DNA of 64,000 bases from CAYQOX01 sp964419335 (GCA_964419335.1 CAYQOX010000007.1:1-64000), one strand, 5' to 3'; numbered from the stretch's first letter, positions 50,002-59,337 are shown. Program-made: numbers and translations. The notes: generated by a model not told the origin, from the sequence alone.

Positions 50002-51045
50002 ATGATGCGAAAAATATTGATGAGTGTCTTGGTTTTGGGGTGTGCATCTGTTAGTGGGTATACGCAAGAGATTGTGGAAAACTTTTTTACCGCAGATGGT
50101 GGAAACTCACCGATTACCTTGAATGGCGGGCAAAAATGCGGGCAACGCTTTACGGCCAATGAGCCCTTTGAGGGGATCGAAGTCAATGGTCCTACCTGGG
50201 AGGTGGATGGAGAAAAAGGAATGACCATTCGCCTTTATGAATGGGCTGGAGATTATGAATCCACTGTAGAGCAAGAACCACTCGTGGTTAGCGTTTTGGA
50301 AAATTTAAACGACAACGATTGGTTTCCCGCGTATGCGGGTTCGGAATTACCACCGGGTGAATATTTTTGGGAAGCCTCTGAGCCGACGAACTCCAACCCA
50401 GATGCTGTGGATCCCCACCAGATTGGCTGCTGGCTGTGGAATGAGAGTCGATATGAAGGTGGAGAAGCCTATTTTAACGGTGAGCCTTATGATGATGTGA
50501 GTGTTACTTGGATTCGTTGGTATGGGGATGATCAGGCTGGAACCTGGACGCCTTTCCCTTTTCCTGAATCGGATGCGCCAAGTTTAGCCCAAAGTTTCAC
50601 AGCCCCTTGGGCGTTTCAATCTGTAGGAATCGCGAGTCCAACGTGGAATGGTATCGAGGCTGGCTATCGAATGAGTCTCTATAAATGGGAAACCGATTAT
50701 GAAACCACCATCACCCAAGAACCGATTGCGCAAAAAGTGATCGAAAATCATTCCGATAATGCACGGGCTGAATTGGTGTTGGATTCCCCGCAAGAGGCGG
50801 GGAAATACCTGCTTTTGACCGATGAACCGGTGCGAGGGACGGAAGATGTAGGTCACTGGGGGTGGACAGAATCCAGCTGGTGGGATGAAGATAATACGGC
50901 TTATGCGGATGGAGTTGAATTGGAGCCCTTCGTTACATTCGATCTTTTTCTCGGTGAATTGACGAGTGAGCCCGTAGGCAAGGATTTCGCTTCGAGGTCT
51001 GTGACCGGGGTAGCAACGGTGGTTACGGAGTGGAATTTGTATTGA
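50002..51045 (+). CDS. Secreted protein with two duplicated beta modules
   Basis: About 347 residues, start ATG 50002 (GGAGG at 49989-49993), signal peptide about 1-21 (ILMSVLVLGCASVSGYTQ). Two homologous modules of about 135 residues share 'QRFTANEPFEGIEVNGPTWE / QSFTAPWAFQSVGIASPTWN', 'MTIRLYEWAGDYESTVEQEP / YRMSLYKWETDYETTITQEP' and 'GCWLWNESRY / GHWGWTESSW'. They resemble jelly-roll or carbohydrate-binding folds, but no named family is recognised. It lies between a pseudopilin and a GH71/99-like gene, so a role in binding surface glycan is plausible but inferred. Confidence 0.65.
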   Translation: MMRKILMSVLVLGCASVSGYTQEIVENFFTADGGNSPITLNGGQKCGQRFTANEPFEGIEVNGPTWEVDGEKGMTIRLYEWAGDYESTVEQEPLVVSVLENLNDNDWFPAYAGSELPPGEYFWEASEPTNSNPDAVDPHQIGCWLWNESRYEGGEAYFNGEPYDDVSVTWIRWYGDDQAGTWTPFPFPESDAPSLAQSFTAPWAFQSVGIASPTWNGIEAGYRMSLYKWETDYETTITQEPIAQKVIENHSDNARAELVLDSPQEAGKYLLLTDEPVRGTEDVGHWGWTESSWWDEDNTAYADGVELEPFVTFDLFLGELTSEPVGKDFASRSVTGVATVVTEWNLY

Positions 51046-51074
51046 TACATATTTGTTAATAAGGATCGGTCATA

Positions 51075-52904
51075 ATGAAAAAAGGGTATGTCAATTTACT
51101 CTCCCTTGGGGGAGTATTCTTTTGTCTTGTGATAAGTAGTTATATAACTTTTGGTGAGAAAGAATCGGGGGATCAAGGCGAGATCTATCAAGATGGCGAT
51201 ACTTTTTCTGATACTTGGGTTGCGACCGATGCTTTAGGCCGAAAGGTCCCTGGTTATGATGTATGCGGGCCTGTAAAAAAAGAAAAATGGGTTGGGATTT
51301 TTTATTGGACTTGGCATACAGAAAATCGAGGCGGCCCTTATGATAATACCAAGCTTCTCGCCAAAGCCAAGGATGGAAAAGTTCCGTGGCCTGAACAACA
51401 CGCGGCTCATCATTGGGGTGAACCAGAACTGGGTTATTACGTAATGACCGACCCTTTTGTGATTCGCAAACACGCCAGCATGTTGGTGGATGCGGGCATT
51501 GATGTAATTTTATTTGATACAACAAATCCTCCTGCAACCTGGAAAGATGAATATGAGGCGCTTTGTCGAGAGTATAGAGCCATGCGTGAAGAAGGGGCAC
51601 AGACTCCGGCGATCGCTTTTATTTGTCCCTTTGGCGATCCCCGGCCGATTCTACACCAGGTCTGGGAAGATTTATACAAGCCGGGCCAATGGAGTGAACT
51701 TTGGTTTCAGTGGGATGGTAACCCTTTGATCTTGGCCAATAAAGACTTTATTGAAGACGAAGAGATTCTAGATTTCTTTACTTTTCGGCGGCCTATGCCG
51801 GACTACTGGACGGGACCCACGGGTGAGGATCAGTGGAGCTGGCTGGAAGTGTATCCTCAACATGTGTTCAAGAATAGCCGAGGAGAAAAAGAACAAATGA
51901 GTGTTGGGGTGGCGCAAAACGCTCTTCCTGATACCCCCGGCCCGGCTCCGATGAGCCATAAAGCAGGGGCCATGGGACGTAGTTGGCATGAAGGGGCGAA
52001 GGATCCGCAAGAGGATGCGGTGTTTTGGGGGCTTAATTTCGAGGAACAATGGGAACGCGCGTTGGAAGTGAATCCAAAATTCATCTTTGTTACCGGCTGG
52101 AATGAGTGGATTGCCGGGCGTTATACGGAATGGTACAAATATACTGATGAGGATTGTTATTATCCTGGCGGTCTGTTTGTCGATCAATACAATCATGAAT
52201 ATAGCCGCGATTGTGAACCGATGCGCGGAGGGCATACGGATAATTATTACTACCAGTTGGCGAGTTGGGTGCGGCGGTATAAAGGTGTCCGCGAACGACC
52301 AATTTCCTCCGGAACAAGCGAAATTGCCATCGATGGAGCATTTAAGGATTGGCGAAACGTCGATCTGGAATTTCGCGATACAATCGGCGATACGATTCAT
52401 CGTCATCATAAAGGCTATGGTTCCCTTATGTACCGAAATGAAACGGGAAGAAATGATATTGTCCTCAGTAAAGCGGCGCATGATCAGGAGCATATCTTTT
52501 TCTTTGTGAAGACCAGAGAAGCTCTTACGTCTTATAAAGATCCGAATTGGATGTTATTGTTTATTGATAGCGATCAAAATGGAAAAACAGGCTGGTTAGG
52601 CTATGATTATATCGTGAATCTCGATATCTATAGCCAAACAGAAACTTCCTTGAAGCAATGGGAAGAGGGAACATGGAAACTCGTGGAGAAAATCGACTAC
52701 CGAACCAACGGAAATGGAATGGAATTGAGTATTTCACGAGAAATGTTGAACAAAGAGAGTGAATCCCCCGCTTTTGATTTTCATTGGGCGGATAATCTTC
52801 AAAGTTTTGATGGCGTTTCTGAATTTGGAGTAAACGGGGATAGTGCTCCCAACCGTCGGTGGAATTACCGTTATGAGGTTCGGCTTGAAGAAAATGAAAA
52901 ATAA
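51075..52904 (+). CDS. Exported GH71/99-like glycosidase with C-terminal carbohydrate-binding domain
   Basis: A 609-residue protein with a hydrophobic N-terminal signal (about 5-27). Residues about 70-410 look like a TIM-barrel of the GH71/GH99-like kind: 'KKEKWVGIFYWTWHTENRGGPYD', 'LVDAGIDVILFDTTN', 'GNPLILANKDF' and the acid-containing 'FIFVTGWNEWIAGRY'. Residues about 415-605 form a beta-sandwich ('EIAIDGAFKDWRNVDLEFRDTIGD', 'HIFFFVKTREALTS', 'MLLFIDSDQNGKTGWLGYDYIV') similar to CBM9-like domains. Likely substrates are alpha-linked glycans, but the family call is by pattern only. It follows the duplicated-module protein by 30 bp and precedes a GH16 gene. Confidence 0.7.
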   Translation: MKKGYVNLLSLGGVFFCLVISSYITFGEKESGDQGEIYQDGDTFSDTWVATDALGRKVPGYDVCGPVKKEKWVGIFYWTWHTENRGGPYDNTKLLAKAKDGKVPWPEQHAAHHWGEPELGYYVMTDPFVIRKHASMLVDAGIDVILFDTTNPPATWKDEYEALCREYRAMREEGAQTPAIAFICPFGDPRPILHQVWEDLYKPGQWSELWFQWDGNPLILANKDFIEDEEILDFFTFRRPMPDYWTGPTGEDQWSWLEVYPQHVFKNSRGEKEQMSVGVAQNALPDTPGPAPMSHKAGAMGRSWHEGAKDPQEDAVFWGLNFEEQWERALEVNPKFIFVTGWNEWIAGRYTEWYKYTDEDCYYPGGLFVDQYNHEYSRDCEPMRGGHTDNYYYQLASWVRRYKGVRERPISSGTSEIAIDGAFKDWRNVDLEFRDTIGDTIHRHHKGYGSLMYRNETGRNDIVLSKAAHDQEHIFFFVKTREALTSYKDPNWMLLFIDSDQNGKTGWLGYDYIVNLDIYSQTETSLKQWEEGTWKLVEKIDYRTNGNGMELSISREMLNKESESPAFDFHWADNLQSFDGVSEFGVNGDSAPNRRWNYRYEVRLEENEK

Positions 52905-52959
52905 CAGCCATGGATTGTACTAAGGCTGATGAATTGAATCAATAAGAATAAAAAGGTGA

Positions 52960-53721
52960 ATGATGAGGTATGTTATCTTTATTTTCGTGGTTTCATTGTT
53001 AATGCCGGCTTCGCTTTCTGCTGAACCGCCTAAGGGATATAAACTTGTCTGGTCGGATGAGTTTGACGGCAAGGCGTTGGATCGTGAGAAGTGGAATTAT
53101 CGTGGGCTTGGTCCTCGTCGCGATGCAATCAATACCAAGGATTGTGTCTCTTTAGATGGAGAAGGCCATCTGGTTTTAACCACCAAAAAGGTGGGTGATG
53201 AATATCACACCGCCATGATTGCGACTCATGATTTGTTTGAAGCCTGTTATGGCTACTATGAATGCCGAGTGAAATTTCAAACGCAAGTGGGGCATTGGTC
53301 GGCTTTCTGGCTTCAGTCTCCAAAATTTGTAAATGGGGGGACGCCCAAGGAAAATGGTACAGAAATCGATATTTTTGAATACCTGGTCAAGAATGATAAA
53401 ACCATCTTGTTTAATTTGCATTGGGGAGGCTATAAAAAGGAGTACCATAAAACCACCGGCAGCAAATATGAGATAAAAAAACCGTTGGATGAATTTCATA
53501 CCGTTGCGCTGGAATGGACGCCAGAAGAGTATGTTTTTTATGTGGATGGTGAAGAAGCTTGGCGTACCCAAGAAGCGGTCTCTCACATTAAGCAGTTCAT
53601 TATCCTTAGCCTTGAGGTCGGGAAATGGGCGGGTGAGATTCAAGAGGCGCAACTGCCGGATCATTTGTTATTCGATTATGTTCGGGTTTATCAGAAAAAA
53701 GATGAGGAAAATGACGATTAG
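52960..53721 (+). CDS. GH16-family glycoside hydrolase
   Basis: Secreted beta-glycanase of 253 residues, start ATG 52960 or 52963 after AAAAGGTG. Signal peptide about 1-21 (SLLMPASLSA). The lamin-type fold begins 'GYKLVWSDEFDGKALDREKW'. The catalytic motif E135-I-D137-I-F-E140 (nucleophile E135, acid/base E140) is intact, preceded by 'GHWSAFWLQSP'. Substrate could be beta-1,3-glucan, agarose, carrageenan or related galactans. The neighbouring sulfatase-type and GH genes favour a marine or algal-type polysaccharide only weakly. Members of this compact architecture are typical of Planctomycetes and Bacteroidetes. Confidence 0.92.
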   Translation: MMRYVIFIFVVSLLMPASLSAEPPKGYKLVWSDEFDGKALDREKWNYRGLGPRRDAINTKDCVSLDGEGHLVLTTKKVGDEYHTAMIATHDLFEACYGYYECRVKFQTQVGHWSAFWLQSPKFVNGGTPKENGTEIDIFEYLVKNDKTILFNLHWGGYKKEYHKTTGSKYEIKKPLDEFHTVALEWTPEEYVFYVDGEEAWRTQEAVSHIKQFIILSLEVGKWAGEIQEAQLPDHLLFDYVRVYQKKDEENDD

Positions 53722-54000
53722 AAAAGAAATTGAATCTTGAAGATTCCGGTTATTTCTTAGCAAGAACTTCGTTTGATTTTTTTTATAACCAACCCTTCGC
53801 CATAAACAAAACCGTTTGCTGATATTTCGAGGGATGCATTTGTTCCTTTTTTTCTCCCATTGCGGCATGCGACTGGGTGCTCAATCTATGTTTTGTCTAT
53901 CGGTGAATGGATCGGGATTAGTCTCTGATTACCATGAAGGGAAAAGAGGTTGGAGATCGAAAGATTTTTGTAAAGCAATAATGAAGGGAATAAAGGGTTC
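53722..54000. other. Spacer before the sugar ABC genes
   Basis: About 280 bp with no supported gene. A short open frame at 53816-54007 has no ribosome site and overlaps the permease start. A purine-rich AAAGGG lies just before ATG 54001. Confidence 0.45.
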
Positions 54001-55359
54001 ATGCTGAAAAAACTTTCGACTGATTATGGGATGTTCGTTGTTTTGCTTGGATTAGTTGTATTGTTTAGTGCTTTAACCCTTAAAGAACAAATGCTTTCGG
54101 GAACAGAGGCCGTCAATCAGATCGTTGAAGAAATAGAAAGTGAATTAGAGCCATCGGATGTCATTCTGGTCGTAGGGGCGCAAAAAACCGATTCCGCTTT
54201 GTTTGCGGAAAGAGTGGGAAACGAATTAAAGGAGCAGGAATTTTCAAATACAGAAGTCGTTATTGGGATTCCACGTGACTTACGTTTAATATTAGATGAA
54301 CTTCAATCGGAGGATAAAAAACTTGCGGCGATCGCGGCTACTGGAGATGTCATCAAATGGCGAGTCCTTGAGATCATTCCAGATACTCACCCTGAGTTTT
54401 CAGATTTTCAACTCTTAACCCCATCCACTCATGTAGGGTCTGACTTTCTAAAACGTTCCAATTTGCTCGCGGTCGTTGATCGGATTGTCGTGATCGCGGT
54501 TATCGCGATCGGCATGACGATGGTCATCATTACCGCGGGTATAGATTTATCCGTTGGTAGTTTGCTCGCTCTTTCCGCAGTCATTGCCACATTTGTTATG
54601 AAGAGACTTGGGGGAATCGAGGCGTCGGTTTGGGTGGTTCTTCTCGGCTTTATCATTGGCATTCTTGGCAGTGGTGTGATCGGCAGCTTGGGTGGTTTTC
54701 TTGTCGCCAAATTCAATGTGGCCCCGTTTATTACCACACTTGCAGTGATGATGATGGCGCGTGGATTAGCGTTCCAAATCACGGGTGGGTTTTCTATTTA
54801 TCAAGTGCCGGACGCATTGACTTGGCTGGGACAAGGGCGATCTCTAGGGCTCCCGAATACGGTGGTCTTGTTACTGATTCTTTATACGTGTGCTCATATT
54901 TTTATGTCTCATACCCGAATGGGGCGTTATATTTATGCGGTGGGAGGGAATAAAGAGGCTGCGCGTCTTTCCGGAGTTCCTATTAATCTTGTGATCATTT
55001 TTGTTTATACTGTAAGCGCACTGGCTGCGGGATTGGGCGGCTGCATTCAAGCCTCGCAGATCAATTCGGGAACTCCGAATATGGGAATGATGTATGAACT
55101 TTATGTTATTGCCGCGGTCGTGGTAGGGGGAACCAGCCTTTCGGGAGGAACTGGGCGCATCTTTGGCACCCTGATTGGTGCTTTCATCATTTCAGTCATC
55201 CAAAATGGCATGAATCTCTTAGGATTGGAAAGTTATACGCAACAAGTGGTGCTCGGTGCAGTCATTCTTCTTGCGGTATTACTCGATAAAGTTCGCGGCG
55301 AAGAGGGACTTCAAGGATTGATTCAACGAAAATTTCAACGCAAACTAAATAATTTTTAA
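54001..55359 (+). CDS. RbsC-like sugar ABC transporter permease with extra periplasmic domain
   Basis: Permease of 452 residues. TM1 (about 10-27) is followed by an unusual soluble insert of about 125 residues (28-155, 'ILVVGAQKTDSALFAERVGNEL', 'GIPRDLRLILDELQSEDKKLAAIA') before the typical RbsC core. The core shows 'GMTMVIITAGIDLSVGSLLALSAV', 'GFLVAKFNVAPFITTLAVMMMARG', 'GGNKEAARLSGVP' and 'VVVGGTSLSGGTGRIFGTLIGA'. It forms the membrane channel for ribose/galactose/xylose-type import. The lipoprotein gene follows by 20 bp. No ATPase (RbsA-like) gene is adjacent, so it must be supplied elsewhere. The insert may contact the binding protein. Confidence 0.92.
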   Translation: MLKKLSTDYGMFVVLLGLVVLFSALTLKEQMLSGTEAVNQIVEEIESELEPSDVILVVGAQKTDSALFAERVGNELKEQEFSNTEVVIGIPRDLRLILDELQSEDKKLAAIAATGDVIKWRVLEIIPDTHPEFSDFQLLTPSTHVGSDFLKRSNLLAVVDRIVVIAVIAIGMTMVIITAGIDLSVGSLLALSAVIATFVMKRLGGIEASVWVVLLGFIIGILGSGVIGSLGGFLVAKFNVAPFITTLAVMMMARGLAFQITGGFSIYQVPDALTWLGQGRSLGLPNTVVLLLILYTCAHIFMSHTRMGRYIYAVGGNKEAARLSGVPINLVIIFVYTVSALAAGLGGCIQASQINSGTPNMGMMYELYVIAAVVVGGTSLSGGTGRIFGTLIGAFIISVIQNGMNLLGLESYTQQVVLGAVILLAVLLDKVRGEEGLQGLIQRKFQRKLNNF

Positions 55360-55379
55360 ACAAACAAGGTGAGTACAAA

Positions 55380-56351
55380 ATGAAACGCGTTTTTCGACTG
55401 GCAAGTGGGCTATTGATTTTCTCATTGTTGGTTTCGTGCTCTTCCAATGAAGACGGAACTTCGTCTCAGCCTGAAATCAAAGGCAAGATTGGAGTGACTT
55501 GTATGGACTTAACCAACCCATTCTTTAAATTAATCGGTAACGTGATGGAAGAAGAAGCACGTAAATATGGATATGAGGTGGTTGTGTTGAACGGAGAGAA
55601 TGATCCGGCAAAACAGAACAGCCAGTTGTATGATTTTGTGTCTCAAGGATATGATGCGATCTTTCTTAATCCTGTCGATTCGAAATCGGTCGGTGAAGGC
55701 GTGAAGAGAGCAGCAGAAGCAGGCATTCCAGTCTTTACTTACGATGTCCAGGTCACTGATGAAGAAGCGCAAGAATCTATTGTGTCCCATATTGGTAGCG
55801 ATAATTACCAAGGGGGACAATTGGCCGCGGAGAGCATGATGGAAGTGACTGGAGATGAAGGGAAGATCGCCATCATTGGTTATCCAGAAGTAACTTCATG
55901 TATTTACCGAGTCCAAGGCTTTAAAGATTATTTAGAAGAAAACGACAGTCAACTCGAAATCGTGACGGAACTTAGTGGTAAAGGGAATCGTAACGATGGC
56001 TATGCCGTGGCTACCGATATCTTACAAGCGCATCCTGACATCGTAGGGATTTTTGCTATCAACGACCCTTCGGGCTTAGGGGCTTATGCTGCTGTTAAGA
56101 AGGCTGGAAAAACTGATCAAATCAGGGTCATCGCTTTTGATGCTTCTCCCGCAGGAAAACAAGCCGTTTATGAAAAGAAAATTTATGACACACCTCAACA
56201 GTTTCCGCGCAAAATGGCAAAAGGAACCGTTGATGCCTTTATAAAATATTTAAATGGCGAAGAAGTATCTGAGAAAATCTTTATTCCTTGCGAGCATTAT
56301 TATTACGAAGACTCGGTCGACGATGAAAGTCGAATTGAGGAACAATGGTAG
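55380..56351 (+). CDS. RbsB-like periplasmic sugar-binding lipoprotein
   Basis: A 323-residue type-I periplasmic binding protein with a lipobox (LLVSC, Cys about 20), so it is anchored in a membrane. Family features: 'KIGVTCMDLTNPFFKLIGNVMEEEA', 'YDAIFLNPVDSKSVGEGVKRAAEAGIPVFTYD', 'SHIGSDNYQGGQLAAESMM' and 'VIAFDASPAGKQAVYEKKI'. The conserved NPFF near the ligand pocket and IGSDN motif suit D-ribose, allose or galactose-like ligands. It is the binding partner of the upstream permease. Confidence 0.93.
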   Translation: MKRVFRLASGLLIFSLLVSCSSNEDGTSSQPEIKGKIGVTCMDLTNPFFKLIGNVMEEEARKYGYEVVVLNGENDPAKQNSQLYDFVSQGYDAIFLNPVDSKSVGEGVKRAAEAGIPVFTYDVQVTDEEAQESIVSHIGSDNYQGGQLAAESMMEVTGDEGKIAIIGYPEVTSCIYRVQGFKDYLEENDSQLEIVTELSGKGNRNDGYAVATDILQAHPDIVGIFAINDPSGLGAYAAVKKAGKTDQIRVIAFDASPAGKQAVYEKKIYDTPQQFPRKMAKGTVDAFIKYLNGEEVSEKIFIPCEHYYYEDSVDDESRIEEQW

Positions 56352-56485
56352 CTATCATCCTTTTTAGGGTGTGATTTTAGTTTTTATTTTTTTGCAAAGC
56401 CACTAGAAGAAGACCTCCACTTTATGTAAGAATAGAAATTACTACCGCTTTGATAGGGGGATCAATCGTTGGGGGAGGTTTTATT

Positions 56486-57925
56486 ATGTCTAACCATAAG
56501 GGATGCCATTGCAATCGTCGTACGTTTTTGGCTTCTTCAGGAGCCACCGTTAGTGCCTTATCATTGGGAAAATTTGCTTATTCCAAGGAACTGCAAAAAA
56601 TTAAACCCTGCGGTCCTGCCTCAGAGTACATACCTAAAATTCATGCGGCTTTCGTTCGGCGGAAGGAAGAATACGGCATGTGGTGGCCTGGCGCGGTTTA
56701 CGATGGAGAAGCGGCCCGCATACGCTATACAGAAGATGTACGGAAAGCCGAAAAGGAGTTAGGTCTTCAAATCGATCTGCGACCTGAACCCATTTATTCG
56801 GAAGATGAAGCCAAGGCTTGGATTAAGCAGGCAGAAAAGGAAAATGCTGATGGACTTTTAGTTTTGATGCTGGATCGACAGCAACATTCGTGGCCTACGG
56901 CCACGATGGCGATTGATTCTCCCATTCCTGCCATAATTTTTTCTCCCCTAGGAAGTTCGTTCACAACGAACACCATCAAAGTTGCGAATAAACCGGGGGT
57001 TTTTATTTCTTGCGCTGACCGTTTTGATCAAGCGGCTTTTGGCTTGAAGATGATCAAAGCAGGAGCCAAATTACGTGAAACTCGGTATGTGGTAATTCAA
57101 GGGAATGAAAAGAGAGATGCTGAAATATCTCATTATGGCACAAAACTACGTTATGTGCCTGCCTCTTCGTTTTTGCAAGAATACCGTGAATTACCGGTCT
57201 CTGATGAGGCTAAAGCGATCGCCGCGGAGTATTTGAAGTATGCGACTCACAAAACGGGTGCCACAGAACAAGATGTGATTAATGGAGTTAAGAGTTATCT
57301 CGTCGCCCGAAATATTCTTGAACGCGAAGAAGGGGATGCGATTACCATGGATTGTCTTGGGGCTTTGGGAAATAGCGAGGTAAGTCTTCCCTGCATTTCG
57401 TGGTCGCGCATGCTTGACCATGGAATCCCTGCCGCTTGTGAAGCCGATCTGGACGCCTGTGTGACTCATGCGTTGGTACAGTATTTATTTGATCGCCCGG
57501 GATTCCAACAAGACCCGGTGGCCGACACCATGTACGAAGCGTTGATTGGTGCGCACTGCACTTGTCCCACAAAACTGCGTGGTTTTGAACATGATCCTGA
57601 ACTCTATTCCTTAATGCACCATCACGGCAACCGCGATGCGGTGCCTCATCCCGTATGGGAAGTCGGACAACGAGTGACGGTTGCAATAGCCAATTTACCC
57701 CGTGGCAATAACAAAGCCAATATGATTGTTTCTGCGGGTGAGGTTATGCAAAATATCGAGGTTCCCCCGGCGGGGGGTTGTGTGGTTTCGGTGATGGTGA
57801 AATTAGACGGGATTGATGATTTACTTGATTATCCTGGATTCCATCAGCTCTTCTTCTATGGAGATTATAAAAAGGAATTGGAATCGTATTGTCAACTTTA
57901 TGATATTGAGCCTAGAATTCTTTAA
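56486..57925 (+). CDS. Tat-exported sugar-isomerase-like protein (FucI/AraA fold)
   Basis: About 479 residues. ATG 56486 has GGGGGAGG about 7 nt upstream; the frame stays open from 56450. The leader has the Tat motif (CNRRTFLASSG). The rest resembles the L-fucose/L-arabinose isomerase fold: 'IRYTEDVRKAEKELGLQIDL', 'ADGLLVLMLDRQ', 'GDAITMDCLGALGNSEVSLPCISWSRML' and 'GIPAACEADLDACVTHALVQYLF'. Known enzymes of this fold are cytosolic, so export would be odd. It may instead be a binding or unrelated activity. It is downstream of the ribose-type transport genes, which hints at sugar metabolism. Confidence 0.75.
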   Translation: MSNHKGCHCNRRTFLASSGATVSALSLGKFAYSKELQKIKPCGPASEYIPKIHAAFVRRKEEYGMWWPGAVYDGEAARIRYTEDVRKAEKELGLQIDLRPEPIYSEDEAKAWIKQAEKENADGLLVLMLDRQQHSWPTATMAIDSPIPAIIFSPLGSSFTTNTIKVANKPGVFISCADRFDQAAFGLKMIKAGAKLRETRYVVIQGNEKRDAEISHYGTKLRYVPASSFLQEYRELPVSDEAKAIAAEYLKYATHKTGATEQDVINGVKSYLVARNILEREEGDAITMDCLGALGNSEVSLPCISWSRMLDHGIPAACEADLDACVTHALVQYLFDRPGFQQDPVADTMYEALIGAHCTCPTKLRGFEHDPELYSLMHHHGNRDAVPHPVWEVGQRVTVAIANLPRGNNKANMIVSAGEVMQNIEVPPAGGCVVSVMVKLDGIDDLLDYPGFHQLFFYGDYKKELESYCQLYDIEPRIL

Positions 57926-57971
57926 ACTTGCAACGCTAGGCTGCTTTGATATTAAGAAGAAATGAATAATA

Positions 57972-58008
57972 CATCCCTCACCTTCTTAGTAAAAGAAGGT
58001 GAGGGATG
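57972..58008. terminator. Perfect 16-bp hairpin between convergent genes
   Basis: CATCCCTCACCTTCTT (57972-57987) pairs perfectly with 57993-58008 across a 5-nt loop. It lacks a clear T-run but lies between the isomerase-like gene and the minus-strand pseudopilin, so it probably ends both transcripts. Confidence 0.75.
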
Positions 58009-58056
58009 AAGTATGAATTAAGGCTTATAAAGAACAAATAGTGAGTTTTATATTTC

Positions 58057-58662
58057 TTATAACCCTACGAGTGAATCGTTACATGGAAAAGAAGATTTGG
58101 CTCCCAATCGGATAATATCCCCAAAACTTCGCAAACCGTTTGAGGGCATATACGTGACCGTGTTTCCCCATGTATTGGTATAGTCAGGCCCGGCACTGGT
58201 GACTTTGTATTCTGCGCAACGTGCTTGTTGGGGAAGCACCGAAACCCCACCAAAGTGGATTCGACTCCAGGCTTCGGTATAATCATAGGTGACATACCCT
58301 TCATTCTGATCATCGTTGATCCGTTCTCCATAGCCGCCGTAGAGAAAAGGATCTTGAGGAATCGATGACATATAGGAAACGGGGGTGGTCAACGGAATAA
58401 ACCGCAAATTAATAGGATTTTTATTGGTACCATCAGAAAGTTTCCACGGAGGGTAAATACCATTATCCACGCGATAGGTTTCAAGGGCACTTGTAATGCT
58501 GCGCATCTCAGATTCTGCTTTGGCGACTTTGGCTCTAATTTGGGCGTTGATAAAATTGGGAACCGCGATAGCGGCGAGGATGCCAATAATGGCTACAACG
58601 ATTAATAATTCGATAAGTGTAAAAGCTGTGTTTTTTTCTCCCCGCATCATTGTTGCTAGCAT
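58057..58662 (-). CDS. Pseudopilin (prepilin-type N-terminus)
   Basis: About 201 residues. The start is placed at 58662 because GAGG lies 7 nt before this ATG on the minus strand; a longer frame reaches 58701. Leader 'MLATMMRGEKNTA', then FTLIELLIVVAIIGILAAIA. The residue before the cleavage site is Ala rather than the standard Gly, a variant. The C-terminal region has 'YKVTSAGPDYTNTWG' and 'YMPSNGLRSFGDIIRLG', the same signature as 49305-49931. It is followed upstream by another pseudopilin (58765-59337) on the same strand. Function as above is inferred from the family only. Confidence 0.88.
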   Translation of the reverse strand: MLATMMRGEKNTAFTLIELLIVVAIIGILAAIAVPNFINAQIRAKVAKAESEMRSITSALETYRVDNGIYPPWKLSDGTNKNPINLRFIPLTTPVSYMSSIPQDPFLYGGYGERINDDQNEGYVTYDYTEAWSRIHFGGVSVLPQQARCAEYKVTSAGPDYTNTWGNTVTYMPSNGLRSFGDIIRLGAKSSFPCNDSLVGL

Positions 58663-58764
58663 GTTATGTCCTCGCTTTCGATTTATTCTTGCGAACAACA
58701 TTTTCTTCCTTACTCTAGCAAAAAAAATGAAGGAGCGAAAGATATTTTTTCAATAAAATTAAGT

Positions 58765-59337
58765 TTATCCTGAATCGCTTTGACGGCCGGGTGTGAAACG
58801 ATAGATATCCCCTTCCGAGATTAATCCATTCGACATATGGTAGGGAATGATCCCTTCTTGTTGCGAGGAAATATCCTCATGTTTATCCGGACCTGAGGTG
58901 AGAACTAGCATTACGCTTCCTCGATTTACGGCGTTATGGACACCCGGATATCCCCATTGCCATCCTGCTTTCACTACTTCTTTTACGTTCCAGGATGGAT
59001 AAAAGAATCCATGATTATGCTGGGGTTCATCGCCTACGTTTTCTCGAAGAAAAGGATCGCGTGGAATTGAACTTATATAGGCAATAGGAGTTGTGATTAA
59101 AGGATAGATCGAGTCTGAACCCCAACGGTTATCCCCAAGATAGGGATAACCATTATTATCTAATTGATACATATCATAAGCCGAGCATATTGAACGTATA
59201 TCGGAATAGGCTCGAGCTACCTTGGCGCGAATTTGTGCATTAATGAAATTGGGAACTGCGATTGCCGCCAGAATCCCGATAATGGCCACGACAATCAGTA
59301 ATTCGATCAAGGTAAAAGCCTTATAATGATTTTTCAT
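58765..59337 (-). CDS. Pseudopilin (prepilin-type N-terminus)
   Basis: 190 residues, AAGGAG 8 nt before the ATG. Short basic leader MKNHYKA then FTLIELLIVVAIIGILAAIA, again with Ala at the -1 position. The globular part has 'DIRSICSAYDMYQLDNNGYPYL', 'YISSIPRDPF', 'LVLTSGPDKHEDISS' and 'YHMSNGLISEGDIYRF'. Close to the neighbouring pseudopilin in the N-terminal 45 residues (FINAQIRAKVA) but different in the globular part, consistent with old tandem duplication. It could be a minor pilin or a secreted surface protein. Confidence 0.88.
   Translation of the reverse strand: MKNHYKAFTLIELLIVVAIIGILAAIAVPNFINAQIRAKVARAYSDIRSICSAYDMYQLDNNGYPYLGDNRWGSDSIYPLITTPIAYISSIPRDPFLRENVGDEPQHNHGFFYPSWNVKEVVKAGWQWGYPGVHNAVNRGSVMLVLTSGPDKHEDISSQQEGIIPYHMSNGLISEGDIYRFTPGRQSDSG

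Noticed and set aside
51768..52493. 241-codon antisense open frame opposite the GH71/99-like gene
   Set aside because: The plus-strand protein is coherent with clear domains; the antisense translation shows no family pattern and no ribosome site.
53816..54007. 63-codon frame before the permease
   Set aside because: No ribosome site, low-complexity translation, overlaps the permease start.
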